A stretch of 37,084 nucleotides of DNA from Endothia cerciana (Eukaryota > Ascomycota > Sordariomycetes > Diaporthales > Cryphonectriaceae): assembly GCA_026119935.1 (NCBI GenBank), contig JALRMH010000015.1, positions 703,086 to 740,169 on the forward strand, written 5' to 3'. The translations under genes were made by a program, and so were the position numbers. This document shows positions 1 to 10,926 of the stretch, piece after piece; the first letter of the stretch is position 1, and the number at the start of each line of letters is the position of its first letter. The notes under the pieces are model-generated. The model had not been told where the DNA came from. It saw only the letters and a list, made by a program, of their open reading frames with translations, and searched no databases.

Positions 1-1360
1 GCTAAATAATGTTATCTGTTTGGGGTACGGCCCTGACCTGACCTTACCTGCCATCACCTTATAAAGTAAAAAGCATGTAAACAACACCACCACCACCCCC
101 CCCCCCCCCAAAAAAAAAAAGAGGACCCCGGGCGCGGTGATAAGGGGTTTCGCGGGTGATTGACAGGAGCCAAACATCGAGAGAGGGGACTATCAAAAAT
201 AACATTCGGCGGAACAATGGGGTTCGAGTCAATCACCGATATTATTGTTACCGCCGCGTACGGGAGGGGAGCCTCGCCCTTGTGCCGAGGTCAGGTTCGT
301 CTTATCTATAGATCGTCCGTGACCCCTTTTGCCTTTTTTTATATATTTTATATTTATATTTATTATTATCATTAAACTCTTCCCCCCCCCCCCTCTTCTT
401 TCGTCACCGCTTGCCTGCCTGCCCGCCTGTATGTATTCCTGACCCACCTTCTTGTGGGAGGGATCCTGATATCGCCGTCGACACATGCTGCAGCTGGACA
501 TCTCGGGCCGGTGGCAACAGAGACCATAACCACCACAGTAGCGCAGCAGAAGACAGTTCGGAAGTATACATACATAGTACAAACAACAACAACAACAACA
601 ACAACAATCATCACAAGGCCAGCTGGACGGCAGGCCCCTCGGGGTCGGGCTGTCGGCTTGGGGCGCCAAGAGAGAATGTGGCGTCACTAATGAACGGGCG
701 CGGGCGGGTTGTGACACTCGGCCACAGACGGTTGCAGTCGAGATAACATCATCACATCATTCGCATGGCAAACCTGGTATGTGTGGCACTAAGTAGAGTA
801 AGTAAGTAAGTAGTAAGAGAGAATAGGGGGAGAGGGAGAGGGAGGGAGACGGCGGGAGAGGTAGTGCGGAAGAAGAGATACAGTATCCTGGCAGCGCTGG
901 CAAGCCCCCCGGCTCACGGAAGCGGCGGCATCTGGAGATTGCTCACGCGACACCACCTGCAGCAGCGCAACTTGACGGCGGTCCCCATGCACACGACCTC
1001 TTTCTACAAGTAGGTATGCAGTTCTCCCCGGGGGTTCCCTACCACCCTTGCCTAACCCTCCTCATAGTGCTCATAGTACTTAACTACTAAAAGGCGTGCC
1101 AAGATGACGGAGGGGTCAGACAGAAAGGATGCCCCGTCCCGTCCTTTTGTCCTCCGCGCAGGAAGGCTGAACCCCCCCGATCGTCCCCTTCGTTCCTCTC
1201 TGATGCCGCCCCAAACCTGTCTGCCTATCAGGTTGGCGGCTTGAGAGGCGGTCGCACATAGTAACGGCCCATGTCCCCGGTTTGAGATTTGACTTGCGCA
1301 ATTCCTAAGGTTGGCCCCGTGCTTTGCCGGTGGGGGCCCCCTTCACCCCGATCGCCTCCG

Positions 1361-1367
1361 CGTGCGT

Positions 1368-1404
<37 letters not shown>

Positions 1405-1426
1405 TGTGTGTGTGTGTGTTGTGTGG
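1361..1426. repeat. (GT)n microsatellite
   Basis: A dinucleotide GT tract of about 66 bp, interrupted twice by GAG, in intergenic sequence. Confidence 0.95.
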
Positions 1427-1724
1427 TGGCCCCTGTCGCCTGCTTGTCAGTGTCCTGCCCTGCCCTGTCCTGCCCTGCCCTGCCCCCCTCCCCAGGGTCC
1501 TGTGCAAAGCCTCAGCTAAATAAAATACGTACCACCACCACCCCCCCCCCCAAAGTTGGGGACGTCGACGTGGACCTTGGCAACCCCACGAACCCTTCCC
1601 TCCTCGCCTTGCCTTGTCTTGCCTTCGCCTCGCCAGCATCCCGTCCCGGAGGTCGTGTGCCACATCTCCTGGTTTATTTCCCTGTCCTATATCCATCCCG
1701 CCTCCTACATGGCCTGCAGCCTTG

Positions 1725-1771
1725 CCCTGCCCTGCCCTGCCCTGCCCTGCCCTGCCCTGCCCTGTCCTGCT
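1725..1771. repeat. (CCTGC)n pentanucleotide repeat
   Basis: About nine tandem copies of CCTGC. A shorter, more degenerate stretch of the same unit lies at about 1457-1485, so the motif expanded twice in the same flank. Confidence 0.9.
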
Positions 1772-2552
1772 CTGCCCACCTACCTGACCACTTCCTCCTC
1801 CTGACCACTCTGACCTTTTTTACCACGGGTCTCTTTTAAGAGGTGCTTGTCCTCCGCCGTCACCTCCAGCCGTTCTCAACCTCCTTCGGCTGCTTGCTGA
1901 ACCGCCCTCCTCGCCGTCTCCTCGATCGCCATCTCACCCACAAGGTACCGTACTGATCACGCGATCACCTTGACCTCACCGCACCGTCACCCTCGCCCTC
2001 ACCACCCTGACCGCACCGCGTACCTGGCGAGTCACCAACAACAACAAACAAAAATAAAATAAAAAAATAAAAAAAATAAAAAAAATTCAATCAAACGAGC
2101 CTGGCCCGCCTCCCCCCCCGTCAGACATCAAACAGGAGAGAGCGGTCACATCATTTTCTCTCCCTCACCACGCCGCGGGTCTGACCAGTCTGATTATTAC
2201 GCACCGAGACCGTCTCACTCAACTCCCCTCCCCTCCCCGGCCCATCATAAGCGCCGGCCTCCCAGGCAGCGCCTTTGTACTGGTTCCGGCTTCTTTAAAA
2301 ACAATTTCTTGTCTTTGAGGCCGCACGCCCATCTGACACAAGACCAAACTACCGATATACGTAATCTCGGAAACAGACAACCACACCGCCTGTGCCACCG
2401 AAAGCTGAACTCCCTCTCGCCTTCCTCCCCCCCCCCCCCGGCCATTGGGGCCACGCTCGATTCCAGACTTCGTTTTTGTTTCCCCCCTCCCCCTCCCCCC
2501 CCCCAAAAAAAAAGAAACACAACCTCTCGATACAGGCACATATCCCTTCACC

Positions 2553-3487
2553 ATGAAGCCGGTGGCAGCAATCCTCCTCGCCGCCTCCCTGGCGTCTACC
2601 GCCCTCGCATACGCCCTCCCCAGCGCCCTCGACCCGCGGCGGGCCGAGAAGAAGGGCGACGGCAAGTACTTCCACGAGCCGGGCGGCAACGACGAGCTCG
2701 GACACTACGACGAGCGCTACTTCAACGGGATGGTCGGCTACGACGAGCACCGCGTCAACCTGCGCAACCTCGTCCGCAGCTACCTGACCGTCTTCCGCGC
2801 CCTGGGCGTCGAGACCTGGCTCGCCCACGGCACCCTCCTCGGCTGGTGGTGGAACGGCCAGATCATGCCCTGGGACTACGACCTCGACACCCAGGTCACC
2901 GCCGCCACGCTGCAGTACCTGGGCGACCACTACAACCGTACCATGCACGAGTACCGCTACCGGGACGAGCAGACGGGCGAGGAGAGGTCCAAGGTCTACC
3001 TGCTCGACGTCAACCCCAACCACGTCGACCGCCAGCGCGGCAACGGTATGAACGTCATCGACGCCCGGTGGATCGACACCAGCAACGGCATGTTCATCGA
3101 CATCACCGGCCTCGCCGAGCGGGACCCCAAGAGGGCCCCCGGCATCTGGGCCTGCAAGAACAACCACCGCTACAAGACGACCCAGCTCTACCCCATGCGC
3201 GAGACAGAGTTCGAGGGCGTCCCGGCCACCGTGCCCTACTCCTTTGACAACATCCTCGTGGAGGAGTACGGCAAGAAGAGTCTGGTCACGACGACCTGGC
3301 AGGGGTGAGTCTTGCTTTTATCTGCTACTGCTGCTGATCCTTGATTGAAAAAAAATAAAAAAATAATAAAAAATAAAAAATAAAAAAAGGGGGGGGTACC
3401 GCGTCAGGTAATCGAGCTAACCATCCTCTCCCCATCAGACACGAGTGGAACCCCGACGTCAAGGAGTGGGTTAAGCAGGGCAAGTAA
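2553..3487 (+). CDS. LicD family / MNN4-like mannosylphosphate-associated protein, secretory pathway
   Basis: Two exons: 2553-3304 and 3439-3487, joined across a 134-bp GTGAGT...CAG intron (exon 1 ends two bases into a Gly codon), giving 266 residues. The start ATG in TTCACCATGA is followed by a clear signal peptide (hydrophobic residues about 3-19, Ala-rich, cleavage likely near residue 19-20). The LicD fold is recognised by HGTLLGWWWNGQIMPWDYDL at residues 92-111, which carries the HGTLLG loop and the DxDxD metal/nucleotide site (D108, D110, D112). Family knowledge: fungal members resemble the LicD region of yeast Mnn4, which promotes transfer of mannosylphosphate to N- and O-glycans in the Golgi. 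This protein is the compact, single-domain type and lacks the Lys/Glu-rich tail of yeast Mnn4. Substrate and location are inferred. The conserved tail (HEWNPDVKEWVKQGK) depends on the second exon, which supports the splice. Confidence 0.88.
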
Positions 3488-5523
3488 GGACGGAGGGACC
3501 TGCGATGCGTGGCCTGAACCACGACGAACTGTCTTTTCACCCGGCCCATGAAGCCGTCGGCGGACTCGATGCGCACGGCCTCCCCACGGTCGTCGCGGCC
3601 GGGTCTGCAGAGCTTGGGTGTCGGGAGACACACCTGAGCCCTCCTCGCCACGGCCGTCGGGGGGGTGTCCCAGGAGACAAAAGGAGCGCTCCCCAGAGGG
3701 CGACCCGGTCCTGCCCACAACCCACGACCAACCCCCCCCCCCGTCCCCGGGGCCGGGGTCACCAGAAAGAAAATCTCGATTCCCATCATATGATGCAGCA
3801 TAGCGAGCCGGCGTTCTTCTATTTTCTTTTATATTTCAAGGTGATTCCGATTTTTGCCCTTTTCGAAGAGGCGCGACGACGATTTGCAGCAGCAGCAGCA
3901 GCAGCAGTAGCAGCATCACGAAGCATCTGCGGCGCTTGGAGGACAGATTCACACTTGAGAGAAAGAAGAAGAGGAAGAAGAGAAAGAAATAGGGACCATA
4001 CGACGATGTTGGATCTTGTATGAGATGGACGATACGGCTGCCCTCCATATATATATATCGATCAACCCCTTTCGGGTGGGGAACGGCAGCCACTAAGTTG
4101 CAACGGCAGGCTGGAGTCCGAAGGGGCCCAAGATGGCTTGGCTCTAAAATAGGGCCAACGGGGGGCGCCATCGTCACGGGCCCGGGCAGCACCACCACCA
4201 ACGCCTCAAGCTAGGGCGTTGGGTGGGGGAGGGGGGGGATCGAAAGGGGGGTTAGGTAGTGCCCTGAAAACCCGGAGAAAAAAAGAAACCCCAGGAGTAG
4301 GAGGCTAAATGCACCGATGGAAGAAAAAGCAAAGACGTGGCAGGAAAGACTCTTTTATTTGGGGGTGGGGGGGGGTCTACACGCCGCTTGTTGTATTGTA
4401 TAGGGGAGCATAATCATGATGATATGGGCGCCCCCCCCCCCCCCGCGCACACCACGCCACATACGGAAGACTGGGGAAAACGACACAACCTACATCCACA
4501 CCCCCCCCCCGCCCCCCCACCACTCCTCTCTCCGGGCCGGGGCGGCGGACCACCCGCCGCTTGTTGTTTTGTATCGGGGAGCATAATCATTATGATAACC
4601 CCCCCCCCCCCCCGGAGATACAATCACAATTCTTTGCATCGAGAGAAGCCTTCCTCCATTCATGCCTACCAGCTGTGACGCCCATTTGGGTTCCTCTGCT
4701 TGTTTATGGGCGGCAGTTTGTCCAGACTTCCGTCATCTAGCTCTGCTATGTTGAGCACGGCCAGAGCGGTGGGAGACAGACAGCCTGGCCAGGAGGATAA
4801 AACTTGTTTCCACTAAAGATCGTGGCCGGCGACCCAGGACTCCTCCCTGGGAAGTGCTCTCGGTCCGACAGCGGCAGGCGACCAGGTGGTTCTTTCAGCT
4901 CAAGTGGTCATGAGCCCCGTCCTTCTTCCTTGCGGTGGTGGGTAAAGATACAGCCTAGCACCTTCTCATGCAGGAACATATCCCCCTTTCCCCCTGCCGA
5001 TGTGATTTGTGACGAGACAGCGGCGGTGGCGCTTTTCTGCAGATCGGCCTCGTCGTCTGTGTAGAAGGGAAGATGAAGAAGAAAAAGAAGAAGAAGAAGA
5101 AGAAGAAGCATGTACTCGGGGCAGGCAGGTCGGTTCTTTCACCTCTGGTCAGCGCTTGAGCACGCCCCCCCAGGCCTCACAACTCCCCGTCGCCCGCTTG
5201 GTTCGGGTCAGGTCCGCGTATGGCTTTCACGACGGCCTCTTTGGCGCGTCGGTATTAAATGATACGTAGGTGGGGGTTAGGGAAGCCCCGTAGCATGGCC
5301 ACCCCGACTTCTTCTGGCGAGGAGGCGAGGGGGGATATACTAGACTGGGTGGGCAGAGTCAGGTTCCCACATTACCGTCACGGCGAACATCCGCCCACCC
5401 CAACCCCCCCCCCCTTAAGGCACTATTATCACCTGCCCGTCCGGCTCCCACCTTCGCCGTCTTCGTCCGGTGGCTTGTTGTCCTCCCGCATCTTCCTCAT
5501 CCTCTCCTCCGCCTCCCTCGCTA
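3488..5523. other. Convergent intergenic region (LicD 3' side / WLM 3' side)
   Basis: I see no gene. It should contain the 3' ends of the two converging transcripts. It holds a CAG/GCA tract (3885-3915), purine-rich GAA stretches (3957-3990 and 5074-5107), several long C or G runs (around 4232, 4366, 4431, 4505, 4600), a short AT-rich stretch (about 4046-4060) and a 43-bp imperfect direct repeat (4382-4424 and 4555-4597). The segment 5429-5523 may be coding as the tail of the WLM protein if its reading frame is corrected (see that gene). Confidence 0.5.
4382..4597. repeat. Pair of 43-bp direct repeats, each abutting a poly-C run
   Basis: Copy A is 4382-4424 and copy B is 4555-4597, 173 bp apart. 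They match at 40 of 43 positions by eye, from CGCCGCTTGTTGT to the ATAATCATNATGATA end. Both run into a long C tract. No coding or transposon context is visible. Confidence 0.8.
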
Positions 5524-7035
5524 TCACGTCCCGCCTTCTGTCCCCCCACCGCCGCCGCCTTCTGTCCCCCCACCGCCGCCGCCTTCTGTCCCCCCGCCAC
5601 GAGAACCCCCGCCGCCGCCTTCTGTCCCCCCGCCACGAGAACCCCCGCTGCTGCTGCTGGTGCTGCCGGCCCCCCCGAGGACATAGGTCCCGCCCGTCCA
5701 CCCGCCGTGGTCAGTGACGTCGTCCTCCGCGCTCGGCTCGTGGTAGAAGGAGCCGTCCCCGCCGCCGACGCTCTGCCCGCCGTGCCTCCAGTCGGCCGCC
5801 GCCACCTGCCGCTCGATCTCGTGGCACAGGCCCCAGAAGGCCCGGTCGTGCGAGCCGTGGACGTTGTGCGCGATCTCGTGGCACAGGGTGTCGCGGACCG
5901 TCCGGTAGGCCCTGTAGCCGTCGTAGGCGTCGGTCCGGAGGCGGAGCTCGATCACCCTGCCGTGGTTGCGGTTGAGCCCGAGGAGGCGGGTCGTGCCCTC
6001 GTGGGAGGACTGGGTGTTGCTCAGGGGGTCCATCTCCGTGAGGAGGTCGACTGTGGTTTGTCGGGATCGTTAGTGTATGCCTCGCTCTCCGGCCCTACAT
6101 TCTCGCGTCCTCCTTTTCCTTTCTTTCTTTCTTTCTTTCTTTCTTCCTTTCTTACTCTTTTTTTTTTTTTTTTTTTTCCTTCCAAAGGGCTGTCCTTGTA
6201 GAGGGAGGCATCTCCTTGAGATGTGGCCGATTTTCTGACCGTGGACCCCAACCGGGCGCCCTCTTCACCTGAAGAGAGAAGTCTCGTGGGTCCTACGTAG
6301 CACCCTTCGGCCAGGGACATACCCCAGGGCACCTGCTCCTCCTCCTCGAGTCTCCACTTGGAGATGCCTCCCAAGACCTGATAGTGCCTTATAAATATGG
6401 GTTTCGACTGGCGGCCTCTGGCGGCTGTGCCCCATCTGGGGCCACCACCCATCAACCACCCTCTCACACGTACCTGTAAACTCATGTCCCCTCATCACGG
6501 CCTTGATCCCCGGGTCCTCCGCCAGCCGGACCAGGAACTCCCGGCTCCTCTCCGGGTTCCTCAGCCCGGGCAGCGGCTCGATCCTCAGGAACGTGTACTT
6601 CGAGTCCCCCTGCTGCCGCCCCGCCGTCCGCCGCGCGGGGACCGCGGCCTGCCTCTGCGCCTCCCTCCGCGCCTGCTGTGCCCTCGCCGCGCTCGAGGAC
6701 TCCCATAGGTCCCGTAGGTCCTCGACGGCGGGCACCTGGAGCGTGACCTTCCTCCCGTCGAGGTGGGCGACGGGCCTGCCGTCGTCGGGCCCGGACTTGA
6801 GGACGGCGCCCTTGGCGATGAACTTGGCCTTGTCCCAGTCGTAGTGCCGCGGGGAGGAGTCGTCGTCCCCCGCCGCCGCTGCTGCTCTCCCTGCTGCCCC
6901 CCACGCCTCGGACTCCTCGCATGCCGTTATGAGATCCGAGAGGAGGGCATCCCTGGGGAGCTGGACGTCCAGGGTCTTGCCGCCCTTGGAGACGTGGATG
7001 GACAGTGTGTCACCGCCGCCGTCCGTGGCATCCAT
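5524..7035 (-). CDS. Ubiquitin-like/WLM metalloprotease fusion (Wss1/SPRTN-type)
   Basis: Minus strand, two exons: 7035-6474 and 6050-5524, with a 423-bp intron (GTACGT...ACAG) splitting a Val codon; 362 residues as read. Residues about 10-90 look like an N-terminal ubiquitin-like fold (LSIHVSKGGKTLDVQLPRD). The WLM domain follows, with the zinc-protease signature CHEIAHNVHGSHDRAFW at 244-260: H245, E246 and H249, with H255 as the likely third ligand. The conserved block LLGLNRNHGRVIELRLRTDA precedes it. Family knowledge: WLM proteases include Wss1, which degrades SUMO-modified proteins and DNA-protein crosslinks. The UBL-WLM architecture matches the ubiquitin/metalloprotease fusion proteins of fission yeast. 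The Gly-rich C-terminus is encoded by 21- and 33-bp tandem units and stops at 5524, but an acidic/basic helix typical of a real tail reads in another frame down to 5429. The true end is therefore uncertain. The start was chosen after the CA repeat because conserved sequence begins there. Confidence 0.85.
5531..5640 (-). repeat. Coding tandem repeat (21-bp and 33-bp units) in the WLM gene
   Basis: On the plus strand, two 21-bp units (CCGCCTTCTGTCCCCCCACC plus G) are followed by two 33-bp units that add CCACGAGAACCCCCG. All units are multiples of three, so copy number changes keep the frame. The C6 run within each unit is a natural place for an indel that would not. Confidence 0.85.
6121..6178. 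repeat. (TTCT)n and poly-T inside the WLM intron
   Basis: About six TTCT units are followed by a T-run of about 20. On the transcribed minus strand this is an A/G-rich stretch in the 3' part of the 423-bp intron, 70-130 bases before the acceptor. It accounts for part of the unusual length of the intron. Confidence 0.85.
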
Positions 7036-7040
7036 ACTGG

Positions 7041-7041
7041 T

Positions 7042-7098
<57 letters not shown>
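7041..7098. repeat. (GT)n microsatellite next to the WLM start codon
   Basis: A GT repeat of about 58 bp on the plus strand (CA on the WLM sense strand), ending five bases before the ATG at 7035. It is open in the same frame as the gene, where it would encode Thr-His repeats, but no upstream ATG in that frame is obvious. Confidence 0.95.
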
Positions 7099-7099
<1 letters not shown>

Positions 7100-7380
7100 T
7101 GAGAGCTAGCAGTTTCGGTTCGCGGGTGATTTCTGTTAATGACCGTGGGGCCCCTCACTTCCAGTGGATTAGTAATGCACCTCAGGCCCTACATACAGGC
7201 AGTACCGGTTCCTGAATCCCCGTGGCCCGTGCCCAGCGGTCCTCTCAGCTTACCATAGCGTGTCATGGTAGCTCCTAAGTTTAGCCGCAGGGGCCCAATC
7301 AGAAGCTAATCGCGTCGTGTCCTTTTAGACCTGGCGTGCCTACTGCCCGTGCCCGAGCCTCGTCGTGGGAAAGCTGCCTC

Positions 7381-7423
7381 TTTTTTATTTTTTTTATTTT
7401 TTTTATTTTTTTTATTTTTTTTT
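7381..7423. repeat. Periodic T8A tract (9-bp unit)
   Basis: T runs are separated by single A residues at 7387, 7396, 7405 and 7414, an exact 9-bp period, about 170 bp upstream of the ERD2 start. Rigid T tracts of this sort often exclude nucleosomes in fungal promoters; that role is inferred. Confidence 0.9.
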
Positions 7424-7592
7424 CGACAGACTCGCAGGTCAACACCATCCTATCTCGTCCACCACCGACTGAGCTGTCCCGCTGTCGTCGATCGACGCCC
7501 GCCTCCCTCCCGTGTTCGAGATTCGCATGGTCCCCCCTTCAGGTCCCCCCTCTCTCATCTCGTGCAGCGGCTAGAGCCCACATAGCTCCAAG

Positions 7593-8528
7593 ATGTTGAA
7601 CGTGTTCCGCGTCCTCGGTATGCATACGTATCCTCAACCTGCCGCCGATCACCCTGCGTCCCCCCTGCGGGCTGCGATAGCTTCAGGAACCCCGCCGCGC
7701 CGGGTCCCATCGGGTCGGGTCGAGCTGGGCTGACCATCGTCCTGTCTTGTAGCGGACTTCTCCCATCTGGGATCCATCCTGATCCTGCTCCATAAGATGG
7801 TCGACCTCAAGGTTCGTCGTCCCCCCTCTCCCAGACAGGGAGCCCACGGCGCGGCCAGGTTGGCATCCCTAACGGTTGGCTTCTAGAGCTGTTCCGGAAT
7901 CTCCTTCAAGTCGCAGTGCATGTACTTCCTCGTCTACATCACGAGATACCTTGGTAAGTATCTGATGATCCACGTCTTGGCTGGGGTGGGGTTCGGGAGA
8001 TCGTGCAGCGGCTGACCCCCGTCCACCCGGGCAGACCTCTTCCAGACCAACAGCATCTACAACCTCCTGTTCAAGATCGCCTTCATCAGTTCCCAGGGCT
8101 ACATCCTCTACCTCATGACCAACGCGTACAAGCCCACCAACGACCCGAACCTCGACACCTTCCGCGTCGAGTACCTCCTCGGCGGCGCCGCCGTCCTGGC
8201 CATCGTCTGGCCCTACAAGTATACCGTCTCCGAGATCTTCTGGGCCTTCTCCATCTGGCTCGAGTCCGTCGCCATCCTGCCCCAGCTCTTCATGCTGCAG
8301 CGGACCGGCGAGGCCGAGACCATCACCACCCACTACCTGGCCGCCCTGGGCCTCTACAGGGCCCTGTACATCCCCAACTGGATCTACCGATATGTTGCCG
8401 AGGAGAACCATAAGGTGGACTGGATCGCCGTCATCGCCGGCATCATCCAGACGGTCATGTACAGCGACTTCTTCTGGATCTACTACACCAAGGTCATGAA
8501 GGGCAAGAAGTTCAAGCTGCCCGTGTAG
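7593..8528 (+). CDS. ERD2: ER lumen protein-retaining receptor (HDEL/KDEL receptor)
   Basis: Four exons: 7593-7617, 7753-7811, 7887-7953 and 8035-8528, with three introns (GTATGC...TAG, GTTCGT...TAG, GTAAGT...CAG), giving 214 residues, close to the usual 210-220 of the family. The spliced N-terminus reads MLNVFRVLADFSHLGSILIL, then the hallmark KSCSGISFKSQ and the conserved LVYITRYLDLF across the exon 3/4 junction. The C-terminal exon holds WPYKYTVSEIFWAFSIWLES and ends KKFKLPV as in other ERD2 proteins. Family knowledge: it is a seven-transmembrane receptor that binds C-terminal HDEL/KDEL signals of escaped ER residents in the Golgi and returns them to the ER in COPI vesicles. The first exon codes for only eight full residues, so it is easily missed. 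It is divergent from the WLM protease gene. Confidence 0.95.
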
Positions 8529-9411
8529 GTGGTTGTCGGCCCCGAGGCCGGAGGTGATCAAGGAAGGGCATTCGGGGGGGGGGAGGGGGTGGCGGGCGGA
8601 CCGTGGCCAGAGGGGGCCCGCAGGGCAGAGAGCTGCGTGCAGGAGGGGACGAGGACCAGTCCTGTGAACCGTCGGGTGTCAAGATTAATACTGGATGGAC
8701 CACCGTGACCCGGCGGGACGTTCTCTGCGTGTCAGAGGGAAGCTGGGGAGCTAAGGGGCGCGCGGCCTGCCGACGAGAAGATCAGGGGTCGCATGCATGA
8801 TGACGGCGTTCAAGGGGTCAGGAGATCGGGAACGGGAATGATCCAGGCTTCGCGATTAAATGCGCATGCGGCAACCTGATGATGGGCAGTGATTTGGATT
8901 TTACGAAAAGAAAGGGGGGGGGGGGGATTATCCTATCGTAGTCACGGGTCAATGGGAGCAAGATTTAGATCTCAGCCTGGGGGTCCAGTAGTCCTTACTC
9001 CCCTCGCGTGTGGCTTGCAGCGACTTGATACTAAGTCGGTATCATCGGCACAGAGGAATCGTGCTAATCTCGATTCCCAACATCAGACGAGTGGTGGTCT
9101 GGGATGCATGCCTGAGGTGCCCTGCGCGTTCGATTGGGTGAGCCTCCGCTATTTCCTTTCCTCCACCGCGTGCGCCCCTCCAACCTCTCAGATCTCGTCA
9201 GCCATGCATGCCTCAGCATCGAGGAATCAGCAACAATGCGGTTGTGATACGCCAAGCACAGCCACCCCGCTTCATGCCGGACCTTGGCCCCCATCCCAAC
9301 CTGAAACCCTACTCTTATCCTCGCCTACCATCTGCTGAGCTATGGGCACCTCCTCAGGCTGGCGACACCGTGGAGGCACGCAGCTCCCACGAGGGTGCGG
9401 GAAAGGAAGGG

Positions 9412-9449
<38 letters not shown>

Positions 9450-10926
9450 AAAAAAAAGGGGGAAAAAAAAGAGAAAGAAAAAAAGAACAGATGCCAAAGT
9501 CGCCGGGACAGCCTCATCCGCCCAGCCCAGCCCAGCCCAGCCGAGCCGAGCTTATACCACAAGGACTCGCCCACAGAACAAGACGACCGCACTCGTACGG
9601 AGCCTGGCGTGCCTCAGCCGCGGATCTACACAGACGTTTCCGCTCCTCTGAACGGATGTGTGCTGACAGCCGTCGCGGCCAGGAAAACCCGGTCACGCAA
9701 GCCCCAGTCGGGCACACTCTTCTGTCTTCCGGGCACATGAGACACTCTCCGTCCCGGAAGCATGCCCCAGCATGAGGATCGCTTGTCACCCTACAGCGGT
9801 GATCCCCACAGTCAACCCTCCCGCCCCCGCTGCTGGGGTCTCCGCAGGACGACGTATCGAGGCTCTGGTGGTCGTGATCCCAGGAACCGCATGACCTGCT
9901 CCGAGACACCCGCAGAAGCCTGCGGTTCGGTAGCACGCTGTGTGCCTCCCGGGGTCAGGCAGGGAGCAGATCGCCTCTACGCCGTGGCCCTCTCAGGCTG
10001 TCCTTGCATGGCCTTGAAACGTTATGTTATCCCGGTCAAGGGCCGACGCCTGGTGTCCGGGACCGGAAGGCTGGAATGGCCGGCTCGACGTCGTCAACAA
10101 GAGTTCTGACAACGCCGTGATCTGGGGGATCAGCTATCCGCAAGGCCTTCTTGTCGAAAGCGGTTTACGCATCTTCTCTCACCCCCCTCAACCCCCAACA
10201 GTTCGGTCCTGTGGGGTCACCCCGCGATGAACCTGCTGTCCCGCGTCCCTGTCCAGTGTGTCACATGTCTCTCCCCTGAACTGCCATGCACCGTCTGAGG
10301 TCGAGAGCTCCTGGGGCCTGCCGTGCCTCGTGGCCTCGGCCCCGTCTTCCGTCCCCTCGCCTATCTCATCGCTCGGTCATGCCCACCTCATCCTTGTGTC
10401 CCCCCTTTACCTGCGTGCTCGCCAAGGGGGGGTCATAGAACCTGGTACGATGATCAGCCTTGCATGTATGGCAGCTCTGGACCGGATGTGACGGTGGGAT
10501 TGGCCGCCGGGGGATGGATCGTCCTCAACCCGCTCTTGACAGCCTGCTGAGATTCATGCTCGTGCGATCGCGGCGTCAGAACGACCATGGGCTCTGGAAG
10601 CTGATAGCCGCCCTGGCTTCATTGGTCTCTCCATGCTGCTGGGCAGGCAGCTCCGGCCCTTCTCGTGCCGAGGTGGGCTCTCGGCCGTGCTCGGGGCTGT
10701 CGAGCCCTTCCCCCCCCAAGTGGGATACGTCAATGCTGTCTGGCCAGTGTTGCCTCCCTCTATGTCGCGCCGTGAATCATCCCCACTCCTGCCGACTGGT
10801 CATCTCGTCTCGTCCGTTGTCGAGCCCAGCCCCTTTCCCACTCACCCCGTCTTCCTTCTCGGCCATGGGCCTGTTCAGGTAATTCTGTGACCCTCCTTCG
10901 ATGCTGGACATCGCCATTCACCAAAG
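8529..10926. other. 2.4-kb intergenic region without a supportable gene
   Basis: I see open frames only up to about 150 codons, without codon bias, domains or plausible splicing. The stretch includes the ERD2 3' end, G-runs at about 8574-8586 and 8915-8926, a 35-base A-run followed by purine-rich sequence (9412-9484), a CCCAG repeat (9521-9550) and otherwise unremarkable sequence. The last part holds the promoter of the membrane-protein gene at 10927. Confidence 0.5.
9412..9446. repeat. Poly-A tract of about 35 bases
   Basis: An uninterrupted A-run followed by further A-rich blocks to 9484. No retroposed gene or target-site duplication is visible next to it, so I treat it as a simple homopolymer rather than the tail of a retroelement. 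Confidence 0.9.

Larger units (their letters stand above)
1..2552. other. Gene-free left flank rich in simple repeats
   Basis: I see no supportable gene here: the open frames are short, mutually overlapping and made of repeat-encoded residues. The stretch holds a C-run/A-run junction (about 95-120), a C-run near 381-393, an AAC tract (580-607), a long GT tract (1361-1426), CCTGC pentamers (1457-1485 and 1725-1771), an A-rich AAATAA-type block (2041-2089) and another C-run just before 2440. The final few hundred bases must contain the promoter and leader of the LicD-family gene that starts at 2553. The pyrimidine-rich sequence just before that start is typical of fungal leaders. Confidence 0.6.
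7036..7592. promoter_or_regulatory. Shared divergent promoter interval, WLM protease / ERD2
   Basis: The 557 bp between two divergent start codons must hold both promoters unless the leaders are spliced. It contains a CA/GT microsatellite against the WLM start (7041-7098) and a 9-bp-period T tract toward ERD2 (7381-7423), followed by CT-rich sequence typical of fungal transcription start regions. I do not see a convincing TATA box at a standard distance. Confidence 0.55.

Noticed and set aside
9412..9484. Long A-run as the tail of a retroposon
   Set aside because: There is no coding body upstream, no target-site duplication, and the A-rich sequence grades into GA-rich sequence.
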